Shown: positions 1 to 8,619, counted from the first letter of the stretch. The stretch: 64,000 nt of DNA from CAIVVT01 sp052145115 (GCA_052145115.1 JBKQPG010000046.1:1-64000); one strand, 5' to 3'. A program made the numbers and translations. Notes: generated by a model not told the origin, from the sequence alone.

Positions 1-318
1 TATCAATAGGATAGAGGGCTGTGTCAAGCGTTTCCGGGGGTGGGGCGAAGGATAGATTAAGCGCGGCGAGGGGCCAAATTCGACACTTTTCGACACAAGT
101 GTCGAATTCGGGGGTGAAAACGCGACACGGTGTCGCGTGGAGTAAGTCTATTGTTTACAGTCAGAAAGAGGCTGGGCGGGAGGCCAAACGCGACATTTCG
201 ACACGACAGTGCCGCCGGGAGGCGCCGGGGCGGTTTCTTAATGTTATGTTCGCCTGGAAGAAGGCGTGACCGGGGGGGTGGGTCAGGCAGTGAGGGGGCG
301 GCTGCGGGGCACCATAGG
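1..318. other. Gene-free left edge
   Basis: No reading frame here looks like a protein. The stretch holds a cluster of CGACAC half-sites (77-206, listed separately) and then G-rich sequence leading into the first copy of the 163-bp repeat. Any gene controlled by the half-sites would lie to the left, outside the window. Confidence 0.5.
77..206. promoter_or_regulatory. CGACAC operator-like cluster
   Basis: Positions 77-88 and 97-108 form a perfect 12-bp inverted repeat (AATTCGACACTT / AAGTGTCGAATT) whose 8-bp spacer is itself TTCGACAC. A second dyad, CGCGACAC-G-GTGTCGCG, follows at 121-137, and another TTCGACAC lies at 197-204. In total six copies of one half-site in both orientations fall within 130 bp, as expected for a multi-site operator. 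The regulator and the controlled gene are not visible. Confidence 0.45.
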
Positions 319-481
319 GCCGGAGGGGACACTCTGCGCGTGCCGCGGGGGCACGCTGGGGTTCCCTCGGCACGACGTTCAGAGGCTGTCGATCAAGGGC
401 CGCGGCCCTCGGCGTCCCCGTCCGGGAGGGGCCTCATTGCGGCCGGACGCGACGGGCTACACTTATTCCGAAACAGGTCTA
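319..481 (-). repeat. 163-bp structured direct repeat, copy 1
   Basis: This stretch matches 2764-2926 over 163 bp with about seven mismatches and no gaps. Read in the direction of the neighbouring gene, it starts with the TAG stop codon of mtaB (479-481). It can fold into a stem of CGTCCGG with CCGGACG, a long-range stem of GGGGACGC with GTGTCCCC (one G-U pair), and an inner GCGTGCC/GGCACGC hairpin. No coding potential is apparent. It behaves like a dispersed 3'-UTR element, but whether it is an RNA, a REP-like repeat or a recombination site cannot be decided here. Confidence 0.85.
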
Positions 482-1891
482 ATGCGCGGGCCGAGGCGCC
501 AGCCCGTAGCTGGCACAATCAAAGAGATCCCCGTGCTGATCGATCATCTCGGTCAACAGCGCGTCCTCGGCGGGCGGCAGGCCCTCCAACCCGGCTGCTA
601 ACCGGGACAACCAGCTCTTCTCCCGCGCGGGCAGAACGAGCTCGCCGCTGGCTTGTGATTGGTTGAGAATCGCCACGGCTTCCCGGCCGGCGGCGACCGT
701 CCGTCCGTAGTCGTCCTCCAGGCTGACGATGGCGCGGGCAAGGCGCAGAGTCGAGGCCGGGGACAGGAGCAGCGCCTGCGGGCTGAGATGCTCATCGGAT
801 TCAGTCAGCCAGTCGCGCAGCAGCGACTGCTGGCCATGCTTGGTGGCGGTATTCATGAGGCGGCAATCGTAGGCCAGCAGTTCCGCAAAGGCCTCCGGCG
901 CGTTGCCCGAGAGAAGACGGATGTTCTGGACAGATTCATTGCTCCACAGATCGCACATGGCCGAGGCGATGTTACCGAGCGGGCTGAAGTGGGCGCAGGC
1001 CGCCGACTTGCCTTCCATCGAGATCGGACACCCGGTGATCGCCTTGAGCACCGGCCCTTCATAGGCGCAGTCTTTGGAAGGCCCGCGCGCGCCGTGCTCG
1101 AAAGCGACCAGGCTGCGCGCGGCGCTCATCGCCCGGACGACGGCGGCCAGGACCTCCGGCAGCATCTTTTGATGGGCCAGTTGCATGGCAGTGTTGGCGA
1201 AGCCGCAGGCCGTATCGCCGCCCGGGATGGCGCGCGGCGATGCGGCGCACGCCGCAACGATCCGATCCCACAGCCAGGCCATGTCACGGGGAGCCAGGAC
1301 ACCCAAAGCGCAGACGATGGCGCGGAAATCGCCGTACATCAGGCCGTAGTCGTGCAGTTCCTTGCCGCCGATGGATTCGATGGAGAGGATGTCCGCGCCG
1401 GCGGCAATGCAGAGATCAAAGGACCGCCGCAGCCGCTCCCAGGATGGGCCTTCGCGCAGCAGCGGGGGCTTGGCCTGCTCGCGGATGTCGGTAGGCGTCA
1501 CGCGCAGGGCCGAGCGGAGTCCGTGTTTCTCATGCGCGTCCCGCAAGGCAGTGTGCAACAGGGCCGTGATTTCGGCGCCCCACTCGGGCGTTTCCGTCAT
1601 GGCCGGCAGCAGCTCGAATTCGAGCACCATGCCCGGGACCTGGAGCGCCAGCGCGCGTCTGATCACTCCCGCGGCGATTTCACGGTAATGCCCCAGCACC
1701 TCGCTCCAGGTGGATGCATTCACCTCCAGAGCGGGCAAGGTGAAATTCACTTCGGGGAACACGAGGCCGCCGCCGATGCGCAGGCCAAAGCCGCAATCGA
1801 GCGGCCGGGCGGCGATCCCAAAGACCAGATCTTGTGCATCATTGATGGCGAGTTCCCGATAACGGAACCCAGCAGCCGGGGTGTTGGTCAT
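479..1891 (-). CDS. mtaB: Methanol:corrinoid methyltransferase-like protein MtaB
   Basis: The 470-residue product resembles MtaB of methanogens and acetogens along its whole length. MtaB moves the methyl group of methanol to the Co(I) of a corrinoid protein (MtaC). The zinc ligands known in Methanosarcina MtaB (Glu164, Cys220, Cys269) have clear counterparts at Glu172 (in SIESIGGKE), Cys229 (in GGDTACG) and Cys275 (in GPSKDC). The start ATG overlaps the TGA of the upstream gntR gene by 4 nt, so the two are probably translationally coupled. No mtaC, mtaA or reductive activase is in the window, so the corrinoid partner must be elsewhere, or the substrate may differ. The stop codon is the first triplet of a 163-bp repeat. 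Family assignment is firm; substrate is inference. Confidence 0.9.
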   Translation of the reverse strand: MTNTPAAGFRYRELAINDAQDLVFGIAARPLDCGFGLRIGGGLVFPEVNFTLPALEVNASTWSEVLGHYREIAAGVIRRALALQVPGMVLEFELLPAMTETPEWGAEITALLHTALRDAHEKHGLRSALRVTPTDIREQAKPPLLREGPSWERLRRSFDLCIAAGADILSIESIGGKELHDYGLMYGDFRAIVCALGVLAPRDMAWLWDRIVAACAASPRAIPGGDTACGFANTAMQLAHQKMLPEVLAAVVRAMSAARSLVAFEHGARGPSKDCAYEGPVLKAITGCPISMEGKSAACAHFSPLGNIASAMCDLWSNESVQNIRLLSGNAPEAFAELLAYDCRLMNTATKHGQQSLLRDWLTESDEHLSPQALLLSPASTLRLARAIVSLEDDYGRTVAAGREAVAILNQSQASGELVLPAREKSWLSRLAAGLEGLPPAEDALLTEMIDQHGDLFDCASYGLAPRPAH

Positions 1892-2646
1892 TGCGCTTCC
1901 CTCCGCTTCGATCGGGCCTCACTCCGACACCTTTCTTCCACCGCCAACATCGCCAGTCCGACGACCTGTTCCGCGGCGTGGCGCGCGGCCAACGGGTCGT
2001 GCCGGAGCAGGGATTCCAGCAGGACTTCGTGAGCTGCCAGTCCGAGACGCACGGACGCCGGAAAGCGCGCGCTCAGCGCCAGCGCCACCCGGAGCGGCCC
2101 GCGAATGCTGGCCGACAGTTGCACCAGCAGGGGATTGTGGGAGCCCTCCACGACGGCGGACTGAAAGGCCAGATCCAGATCGATGAGCCTTTCGACCACC
2201 GACCGGCTGGCGGCCCTGCGGCGCTGATCCAGGCACGACTCAATGCGGCGGAGATCGCTCGCGGTGGCGCGCACCGCTGCAAAACCCGCGGCCGTCGGCT
2301 CAATCGCCAGGCGGACTTCACACAGGTCCCGGGCGAATTGCGCATCGGGCCCCACGGCCGCCTGCCACGACAGGATATCGGGGTCGAGCAGCCGCCAGGC
2401 CGCGCGCGGCTTGGAGTGCGTCCCGGCGCGCGGCTTCATCTCGACCATGCCCTTGTCCACGAGCACTTTCATGGACTCCCGCAGAATCGAGCGGCTGACG
2501 CCGAGCTGCACGCAGAGGTCGGCTTCCTTGGGGAAGGCGACGATCGAGCCCGCGCGGTCCGACTCGACCACCCGCAGGGCCAACTGCATGGTGATGCGGG
2601 AGTGGAGCCCGCCTTCGGGGAACGGCGCAGAGAATGAAGCTGCCAT
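1888..2646 (-). CDS. GntR-family (FadR subfamily) transcriptional regulator
   Basis: The 252-residue protein has an N-terminal winged helix-turn-helix (about residues 15-80, with FPKEADLCVQLGVSRSILRE as the recognition region) and an all-helical FCD ligand-binding domain (about 100-240). FadR-type regulators usually repress adjacent catabolic genes until a small acid binds. It is the first gene of a two-gene unit with mtaB. A perfect palindrome lies 7 bp upstream of its ATG, which suggests autoregulation of the unit. No good Shine-Dalgarno precedes the ATG because that space is the palindrome. The effector is unknown. Confidence 0.9.
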   Translation of the reverse strand: MAASFSAPFPEGGLHSRITMQLALRVVESDRAGSIVAFPKEADLCVQLGVSRSILRESMKVLVDKGMVEMKPRAGTHSKPRAAWRLLDPDILSWQAAVGPDAQFARDLCEVRLAIEPTAAGFAAVRATASDLRRIESCLDQRRRAASRSVVERLIDLDLAFQSAVVEGSHNPLLVQLSASIRGPLRVALALSARFPASVRLGLAAHEVLLESLLRHDPLAARHAAEQVVGLAMLAVEERCRSEARSKRREAQ

Positions 2647-2653
2647 CGGCTGT

Positions 2654-2674
2654 TAAATCATATCATATGATTTA
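2654..2674. promoter_or_regulatory. Palindromic operator upstream of gntR
   Basis: TAAATCATAT-C-ATATGATTTA is a perfect inverted repeat with 10-bp arms and a single central base. It sits immediately upstream of the GntR start codon. Short AT-rich palindromes of this kind are typical FadR-subfamily binding sites, and the position would block initiation. Assignment to this regulator is inferred from position. Confidence 0.75.
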
Positions 2675-2763
2675 TTGGGTGCGGTTGCGGACAGCGAAAA
2701 ACTGCCGGAGCACGTTAGAGCAGATTCACAGTTTCTGTGGACTCGGCCGGCGCGGGTTGGGTG

Positions 2764-2926
2764 GCCGGAGGGGACACTCTGCGCGTGCCGCGGCGGCACG
2801 CTGGGGTTCCCTCGGTGCGACGTTCAGAGGCTGTCGATCAAGCGCCGCGGCCCTCGGTGTCCCCGTCCGGGAGCGGCCTCATTGCGGCCGGACGCGACGG
2901 GCTACACTTATTCCGGAACAGGTCTA
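2764..2926 (-). repeat. 163-bp structured direct repeat, copy 2
   Basis: This is the second copy of the element at 319-481, offset by 2445 bp. On the gene strand it again begins with a TAG stop codon, here that of the rhamnosidase gene (2924-2926). The long stem is fully paired in this copy (GGGGACAC with GTGTCCCC) and the inner hairpin has 8-bp arms (GCGTGCCG/CGGCACGC). The two copies exactly bracket the gntR-mtaB pair. Confidence 0.85.
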
Positions 2927-5512
2927 GCGGAAGTCCCTGAAGGTCAGATGGTGCGTGCCGGAATCGAGCGTGGTGCGGACGGCGCCGTCGGGCTGGCGCA
3001 GTTCGCCTGAGACGCCCGGGGGCAGGGTCGCGTCGATCACGATATCCTCACCCGAGCGCTGCCAGCGGCAGACGATCCGGCCGCGCGGCGAGTCGTAGCT
3101 GGCGCCCGCCGACTGCAGATCGCCGACCGGGTGGGGTTGGAGGATGACGCGCCGCCAGGCGTACGTCCCGGGCGCGGGGGCGATGCCGGCCAGGTACTCG
3201 TAGAGCCACTGCTCGATGTGGCCCAGCATGAAGTGGTTCTGCGAGGAGCCGGGATTGGCGTCCCAGGCTTCGGTGAGCGAGGTTGCGCCGCGCGCCAACT
3301 GGGAGGCGTAGCTGGGCGCGGTGGGCTCGGTGGCCAAGCGCAAGATGACGTCGGAGCGGCCGCCGGCGGCGAGCGCCGAAAGCACGTAGTGGTAGCCGAT
3401 GTCGCCCGCGCTGGTGTGATTGCCGCGGGCGCGGACGTCGTCGACGATGTGGGCAAGGAGCGCCGAAGCGGCTTCGGCCGGGGCCAGGCCGACCACCAGC
3501 GGCATGGCGTTGGCGGTCTGGCTGGAGCCGGCGTAGCTCTGTTTGGCGGGATCGTAGAAGCGGCGCTGGAACTCGGCGCGGAGCGCGTCAGCCTTTTCGT
3601 GGAACGACCACTCCGCCGCGACGTTGCCCAGCAGATGGGCCGCTCCGGCCGCCGCCGTGAGGTCCTGGTAGTAAACGGCCGTGGCCGTGATGCCGCGCGG
3701 GGTCAGTTTGGATTGGCCGGGCGCGCCGGGGCCGATGTCGAACCAGTCGCCTAGGCCGTAGGAGAGGATGCCATGGTCCGAGCGGGCGTCGAGATAGGCG
3801 ATGTAGAGATGGATGGTTTCGAAGGAACCCTCAAGTGGACGGCGGTCGCCGTACCAGGTCCAGGCGTGCCACGGCGCCAAAACCGCGGTCGAGCCCCACT
3901 CCGGCGAATCGCGGAAGCCGCCGGCGAAGACCACGTACTCCGGCGCGATGTCGGGCACCATGCCGCTGGACAGCTGGGCGTCGCGCGTATCGGTGGCGAT
4001 TTTCGCGAGCACGGTGCGCAGGTCGAAGTTGTAGCACAGGCCGGCGGCCATGAGGTGGACCTGCTCGAGCCAGCCGAGCTTCTCGCGGTGCGGGCAGTCG
4101 GTGAGGACGTTTTGGAGGTTGCTGCGGATGGCCTGGATGATCAGCTCGTGGATGCGGTTGAGCAGGTCGCTGGAGCTGGTGAACTCCCCGGTGCGCGGCG
4201 CGTCGGCGTGCAGGAACTCGCCGCGGATTTCGTCCGGCTTGAGGCCCTCCACCTGCACGTAGCGGAAGCCGGTGTAGGCGAAGCGCGGAGTCCAGGTCTC
4301 CGGCGCGCCGCCCTTGAGCGTGTATTCAAACCACACCGGGGCGCCGCCGGAGTGCTGGTCGGCGAGGCCGTTCCGGTCCAGCAATTCGGCGGTGATCAGG
4401 CGGACCTTCTGGCCTGCCGCGCCATGCACCTGCAGCAGCGGGCGTCCGGAGAAGTTGTGGCCAAGGTCGTAGACGTAGACGCCGGGGCGGGGCTCGGTCA
4501 GGGCGACGGTGGGATACGCTTGCAGGACGCGGACGGGAGGGGAGAACTGCGCCACGAGCGTGCCTCCGGGGGCCTCGATCCACACGGCGCGGTGCCACTT
4601 GGAATCGTCGAAGCCGGGCTGGTCCCAGCCGGATATCTCGCGCCGGGCGTCGTAGTCCTCGCCGCCGTAAATGCAACTGAACGTCACCGGCCCTGGAGCG
4701 GTTTTCCAGGACGAGTCGGAGACGACGCGGGCGGTCGAGCCGTCGGCGAATTCGAGGGTCAACTGGAAGATCAGCTTGGGCGGGCCGAGGGAGGCGGTGA
4801 ACTTGGCGTAGCGCCCGCCGACGACGTTGTACATGCCGTTGCCGAGCATCACGCCGGCGGCATTGCGGCCGTTTTTCAGCAGCCGGGTGACGTCGAAGGT
4901 CTCATAGTAGACGCGCTTGCGGTAGTTGCTCCAGGCGGGGGCGAAGAGGTGGTCGCTGACTGGCGCGCCGTTGAGCGTGACCTCATGCTGGCCGAGTCCG
5001 GAGACGTGGAGCAGGGCGCGGCGGAGCGGTTTGGCAACGTCGAACTCCTGGCGGAACAGCGGGAGCGGGCCGGGGACGAGCGCGCCGCCGGGGACGACGA
5101 TCCAGGAGGCGTGCCAGTCCGAGGGCTGGAGCAGGCCCATGGTCCACTCGGCGGTTTCGGAGGTTGACCAATGGCCGTTGCGGTCGCGCACCTGCACCTG
5201 CCAGAAGCAGAGTTGATCGGAGGCCAGGGCCTGGCCGGCGTATTCCAGATTGACGGTCTCATCGCTTGAAACTTCGCCCGAGTCCCACAGATCCGCCTGG
5301 CCCGGACGGAGCAGCTCGGGACGCGAGGCGACGAGGATGCGATACGCCGTCTGGAGCTGGCTATTCTCGGCCGATTCGAGGATCCAGCTCAGGCGGGGCC
5401 GTTGGGTATCGATGCCCAGAGGGTTCGAGCGGGCCTCGCACTCGAGGCGAACGGGCTTCAATGCGGCGGATAGCAGGGATCCGAATAAGAGAAGAGAGAG
5501 GACGACGCGCAT
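2924..5512 (-). CDS. Alpha-L-rhamnosidase, GH78
   Basis: This secreted 862-residue enzyme would remove terminal alpha-L-rhamnose from plant glycosides or pectin side chains. Residues 1-18 form a signal peptide. Beta-sandwich domains follow (about 20-420), then the (alpha/alpha)6 catalytic domain with the GH78 signature DCPHREKLGWLEQ (residues 472-484), whose glutamates include the general acid, and a C-terminal beta domain. The gene starts 13 bp after the stop of the glycerate kinase gene, so the two form one transcription unit. It ends inside the 163-bp repeat. Length and motif order are normal for the family. Confidence 0.93.
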   Translation of the reverse strand: MRVVLSLLLFGSLLSAALKPVRLECEARSNPLGIDTQRPRLSWILESAENSQLQTAYRILVASRPELLRPGQADLWDSGEVSSDETVNLEYAGQALASDQLCFWQVQVRDRNGHWSTSETAEWTMGLLQPSDWHASWIVVPGGALVPGPLPLFRQEFDVAKPLRRALLHVSGLGQHEVTLNGAPVSDHLFAPAWSNYRKRVYYETFDVTRLLKNGRNAAGVMLGNGMYNVVGGRYAKFTASLGPPKLIFQLTLEFADGSTARVVSDSSWKTAPGPVTFSCIYGGEDYDARREISGWDQPGFDDSKWHRAVWIEAPGGTLVAQFSPPVRVLQAYPTVALTEPRPGVYVYDLGHNFSGRPLLQVHGAAGQKVRLITAELLDRNGLADQHSGGAPVWFEYTLKGGAPETWTPRFAYTGFRYVQVEGLKPDEIRGEFLHADAPRTGEFTSSSDLLNRIHELIIQAIRSNLQNVLTDCPHREKLGWLEQVHLMAAGLCYNFDLRTVLAKIATDTRDAQLSSGMVPDIAPEYVVFAGGFRDSPEWGSTAVLAPWHAWTWYGDRRPLEGSFETIHLYIAYLDARSDHGILSYGLGDWFDIGPGAPGQSKLTPRGITATAVYYQDLTAAAGAAHLLGNVAAEWSFHEKADALRAEFQRRFYDPAKQSYAGSSQTANAMPLVVGLAPAEAASALLAHIVDDVRARGNHTSAGDIGYHYVLSALAAGGRSDVILRLATEPTAPSYASQLARGATSLTEAWDANPGSSQNHFMLGHIEQWLYEYLAGIAPAPGTYAWRRVILQPHPVGDLQSAGASYDSPRGRIVCRWQRSGEDIVIDATLPPGVSGELRQPDGAVRTTLDSGTHHLTFRDFR

Positions 5513-5525
5513 GGCGTCCGATAGT

Positions 5526-6857
5526 CTATCGCGCCAGCAGGAGGCGGACGTCCATGACGTTGGTGCCGGTGGGGCCGGTCATTACGAGATCGCCGAGGGC
5601 GTGGAAGAAATGGTAGGAGTCGTTGCGGGCCAGCGAGGTGGCGGCGTCGAGGCCGAGGGCGCGGGCGCGGGCGAGGGTGCGGCCGTCGGCGAGGGCGCCG
5701 GCGGCGTCGGTGGGGCCGTCGGTGCCGTCGGTGCCGGCGCTGAGTACCACGGCACGCGGAATGCCGTCCAGAGCGAGGGCGCAGGCCAGGGCGAACTCCT
5801 GGTTGCGCCCGCCGAGGCCGTCGCCGCGGAGGGTGACGGTGGTTTCGCCGCCGGAGATGAAGCACACCGGCGGGCGCGCCGGACGGCCGGAGGCGAGGGC
5901 TTCCTTGAGGATGGCGGCGTGCATGGAGGCGATGTCGCGGGTTTCGCCATCGATCAGCGTGGAGAGAACGACGGGCTTGTAGCCGCGCCGGCGGGCGCTG
6001 GCGGCGGCGGCATCGACGGCCAGGCGGTTGGAGCCGACGACGAGGTTCTGGACGCGGCGGAAGCAGGCGTCGCCGGGCTTGGGCGTTTCGCCGATCTCGC
6101 CGAGCAGGCCGGCTTCGAGGTGATGGCGGATCACGGCGGGGATGCGGTCCTGGAGGGCGTATTTCTCGATGACGGCCCAGGCGCCGGCGAAGGTGGAGTC
6201 GTCGGGTGCGGTGGGTCCCGAGCCGATGACGTCGAGCGGATCGCCGATCACGTCGGATAGCAGCAAGGCGACGACGCGGGCGGGCGCGGCGAGGCGCGCG
6301 AGCTGGCCGCCCTTGATGGCCGAGATGTGCTTGCGGACGGAATTGATCTCGTGGATGGTGGCGCCACAGGCCAGCAGGAGGCGGGTGGCGGCCTGTTTTT
6401 CATCGAGCGTGATGGGCTCGACCGGCAGGGGCATGAGCGCCGAGGCGCCGCCGGAGATGAGACAGATGACGAGGTCGCGGGCGGTGGCTTCGGCGGCCAG
6501 GGCGGCGATGCGCCGCGAGCCGTCGACGCCGGCAGAGTCGGGGATGGGGTGGCCGCACTCGTTGAGGGCGATGTGCCGCAAGCGAGCCAGATGGCCGTAC
6601 TTGGTGTTGATCAGGCCGGATGAGATGCGGCCGCCGAGGAGGCGTTCCAGGGCGGCGGCCATGCGGGCCGAAGCCTTACCCGCGCCCAGGACGATGATGC
6701 GGCGGAAGGCGTCCAGGCGATAGCGCTTGCGGCCCACGTGCAGCGTGCCGCGCTCGACGGTCACGTGGCGGCGGATGGCTTCAGCCGGGTCGGCGGCCTG
6801 GAGCGCGGATTTGAAAATCGCCAGCGCGTCGCGGCGCAGGGCGGCTTCGGGGGGCAT
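5526..6857 (-). CDS. Glycerate 2-kinase, MOFRL/DUF4147 family
   Basis: The 443-residue protein has the DUF4147 N-terminal domain (VLGAGKASARM near the start, SGGASALMPLP in the middle) and a C-terminal MOFRL domain (SGGETTVTLRG, GGRNQEFALA, SAGTDGTDGPTDAAGA). This family phosphorylates glycerate to 2-phosphoglycerate with ATP. The start is the ATG at 6855-6857 because an AGGAGG Shine-Dalgarno lies just upstream; the frame stays open further upstream without family sequence. It is the first gene of a unit with the rhamnosidase, which fits use of glycerate from sugar breakdown, though no aldolase or reductase is beside it. Confidence 0.9.
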   Translation of the reverse strand: MPPEAALRRDALAIFKSALQAADPAEAIRRHVTVERGTLHVGRKRYRLDAFRRIIVLGAGKASARMAAALERLLGGRISSGLINTKYGHLARLRHIALNECGHPIPDSAGVDGSRRIAALAAEATARDLVICLISGGASALMPLPVEPITLDEKQAATRLLLACGATIHEINSVRKHISAIKGGQLARLAAPARVVALLLSDVIGDPLDVIGSGPTAPDDSTFAGAWAVIEKYALQDRIPAVIRHHLEAGLLGEIGETPKPGDACFRRVQNLVVGSNRLAVDAAAASARRRGYKPVVLSTLIDGETRDIASMHAAILKEALASGRPARPPVCFISGGETTVTLRGDGLGGRNQEFALACALALDGIPRAVVLSAGTDGTDGPTDAAGALADGRTLARARALGLDAATSLARNDSYHFFHALGDLVMTGPTGTNVMDVRLLLAR

Positions 6858-6982
6858 GGATTCCTCCTGCGAGACCAGCCTAGCAGGGTGTGGGAAGAGA
6901 CGACCGCTGGGTTGAAGACGCTCGCCGATTGGATGGTGGCGCGAGGCCGAACGGCGCAATCGAAAGTCAGGCCGGGCAAGCG

Positions 6983-7061
6983 TCGACACGAGTGAGTGTC
7001 AATACCGGCACATCCGCTGATTTACAGTCGCGGCTCTGTCACACACGGCTCATCGACACGA
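6983..7061. promoter_or_regulatory. CGACAC-type sites between kinase and malQ
   Basis: The 212-bp gap between the glycerate kinase start and the malQ stop contains TCGACACGAG twice (from 6983 and from 7053) and a GACAC/GTGTC dyad (6985-7000). TTTACAGTC lies between them at 7021. The same three words (CGACAC dyad, TTTACAGTC, TCGACACGA) occur in the same order at 121-206, though with different spacing. This gap should hold the promoter of the kinase-rhamnosidase unit. A shared regulator is possible but unproven. Confidence 0.3.
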
Positions 7062-7069
7062 GGCCGGCG

Positions 7070-8608
7070 TTACGGCGCGACCGGCAAACGGTCGTAAAGC
7101 TGCACCATTTCGGTCAGGCGCGCGGCGATGGCGGGCGTGAGCGCGCCCGGTTCGAGGCGCCACAGCCAGTTGGTGCCGAGGGTCGAGGGCATGTTCATGC
7201 GCGCCGGGGTGCCCAAGCCCAGCAGATCCTGGGCTGGAAAGACAACCGTGTTGGCGACGGACGCCATCAGGGCGCGAATGAAGCTCCAATGGATCTCCTC
7301 ACCGCTGGCCAGGCCGAGATAGCGCAACGTGTGGTCGCGCTCGGCGGCGATCATCTCCGCGGTGCGGGTGGAGTCGCCCGCGCCGCTGGAGGTCCACCAG
7401 CCGGCGGTAGTGTCATTGTCGTGCGTGCCGGTGTAGGCGACGACCTCGCGCGGATAGTTGTGGGGCTGAAAGTCAGGGGCCTGCGGGTCTTGGCCGAAAG
7501 CGAACTGCAGAATGGCCATGCCGGGGAAGCCGAAGCGGTGGCGAATGGCTTCGACCTCGGGCGTGATGACGCCGAGATTCTCGGCCACGATGGCCAGTTC
7601 GCCGAGCTGCGCCGCGACGGCTTCGAAGAACTGGATACCGGGGCCGGGCGTCCAGCGGCCGTTGACGGCGGTCGATTCGCCGCCGGGCACTTCCCAATAG
7701 GCCTGGAAACCGCGGAAATGGTCGACGCGGACCACGTCGAACAGAGCGAAGACGGCGCGAATCCGCTGGATCCACCAGCCGTAGCCGTGGCGGTGAAGCT
7801 CGTCCCAACGATAAAGCGGATTGCCCCAGAGCTGGCCGGAGGCGCTGAAGTAGTCGGGTGGAACGCCGGATTGCAGGGCCGGGGTACCGTCGGCGTTGAG
7901 ATGCCAGAAACGACGGGCGCTCCAGACGTCGGAACTGTCGCCGGCGGCGTAGATCGGGAGGTCGCCCATCAGCCGGATGCCGGAGCGGCGGCAGGCGTCG
8001 CGCAGAGCGTTGAACTGATCGAAGAAGACGAACTGCTGGAACCTTTCGGCGTCAAGGGCGGCGGAATGCGTACGGCGCAGAGATTCGAGCGCGGCGGGGT
8101 GGCGGTCGCGCAGCGCGGGTTCCCAGTCCGTCCAGGCGCACATGCCGTGGGCGTGCTTAGCGGTCATGAAGAGGGCGAAGTCGTCGAGCCAGGCGGAATG
8201 CGAGGCGCAAAAGGCGTCGAAGGCGGCGCGCTGAGCGGGCGTGGCGTGGCGGAAGAAAGACTTCGCGGCGCGGTCCAGGAGGGGCAGCTTGAAATCGATT
8301 GCGGCGGCATAGGCGGCGCGCCCCTGGAGGAAGCGCGCGCCGGCGAGGTCCGCGGTGGACAAGAGGCCGGCATCGACCAGAGCGTCGAGGGAGATCAAGA
8401 GCGGGTTGCCGGCGAATGTGGAAAAGGTCTGGTAGGGCGAATCGCCGAAGCCCGTGGGCCCGAGGGGCAACATCTGCCACAGGGTCTGGCGGGCGTCAGC
8501 CAGAAACTGAACGAAGCGCAGGGCCTCCGGGCCGAGGTCGCCGATGCCGTGGCCGCCGGGGAGAGAAGTCGGGTGCAGCAGGATGCCGCTCTGACGGGGG
8601 AAGCGCAT
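7070..8608 (-). CDS. malQ: 4-alpha-glucanotransferase (amylomaltase), GH77
   Basis: The 512-residue cytoplasmic enzyme transfers maltosyl units between alpha-1,4-glucans in maltodextrin or glycogen metabolism. It begins with the family hallmark SGILLHPTSLPGGHGIGDLG. The catalytic residues can be placed at Asp296 (nucleophile, in VRVDHFRG), Glu343 (acid/base, in VAENLGV) and Asp397 (in TGTHDNDT). Length is typical of bacterial MalQ. It stands alone, divergent from the fucosidase gene, with an inverted-repeat element in the shared intergenic region. Confidence 0.96.
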   Translation of the reverse strand: MRFPRQSGILLHPTSLPGGHGIGDLGPEALRFVQFLADARQTLWQMLPLGPTGFGDSPYQTFSTFAGNPLLISLDALVDAGLLSTADLAGARFLQGRAAYAAAIDFKLPLLDRAAKSFFRHATPAQRAAFDAFCASHSAWLDDFALFMTAKHAHGMCAWTDWEPALRDRHPAALESLRRTHSAALDAERFQQFVFFDQFNALRDACRRSGIRLMGDLPIYAAGDSSDVWSARRFWHLNADGTPALQSGVPPDYFSASGQLWGNPLYRWDELHRHGYGWWIQRIRAVFALFDVVRVDHFRGFQAYWEVPGGESTAVNGRWTPGPGIQFFEAVAAQLGELAIVAENLGVITPEVEAIRHRFGFPGMAILQFAFGQDPQAPDFQPHNYPREVVAYTGTHDNDTTAGWWTSSGAGDSTRTAEMIAAERDHTLRYLGLASGEEIHWSFIRALMASVANTVVFPAQDLLGLGTPARMNMPSTLGTNWLWRLEPGALTPAIAARLTEMVQLYDRLPVAP

Positions 8609-8619
8609 ACGTTAGGAGT

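Noticed and set aside
319..481. Integron attC site interpretation of the 163-bp repeat
   Set aside because: The position after a stop codon is suggestive, but I find no RYYYAAC/GTTRRRY core sites at its ends and no integron integrase in the window.
659..2032. Long open frame antisense to mtaB
   Set aside because: It is rich in Arg, Gly and Ala without a domain, as expected for a high-GC shadow. The opposite strand encodes a complete MtaB.
2647..2763. Cobalamin riboswitch upstream of the gntR-mtaB unit
   Set aside because: No B12-box-like sequence is visible; the space holds a palindromic operator and the repeat.
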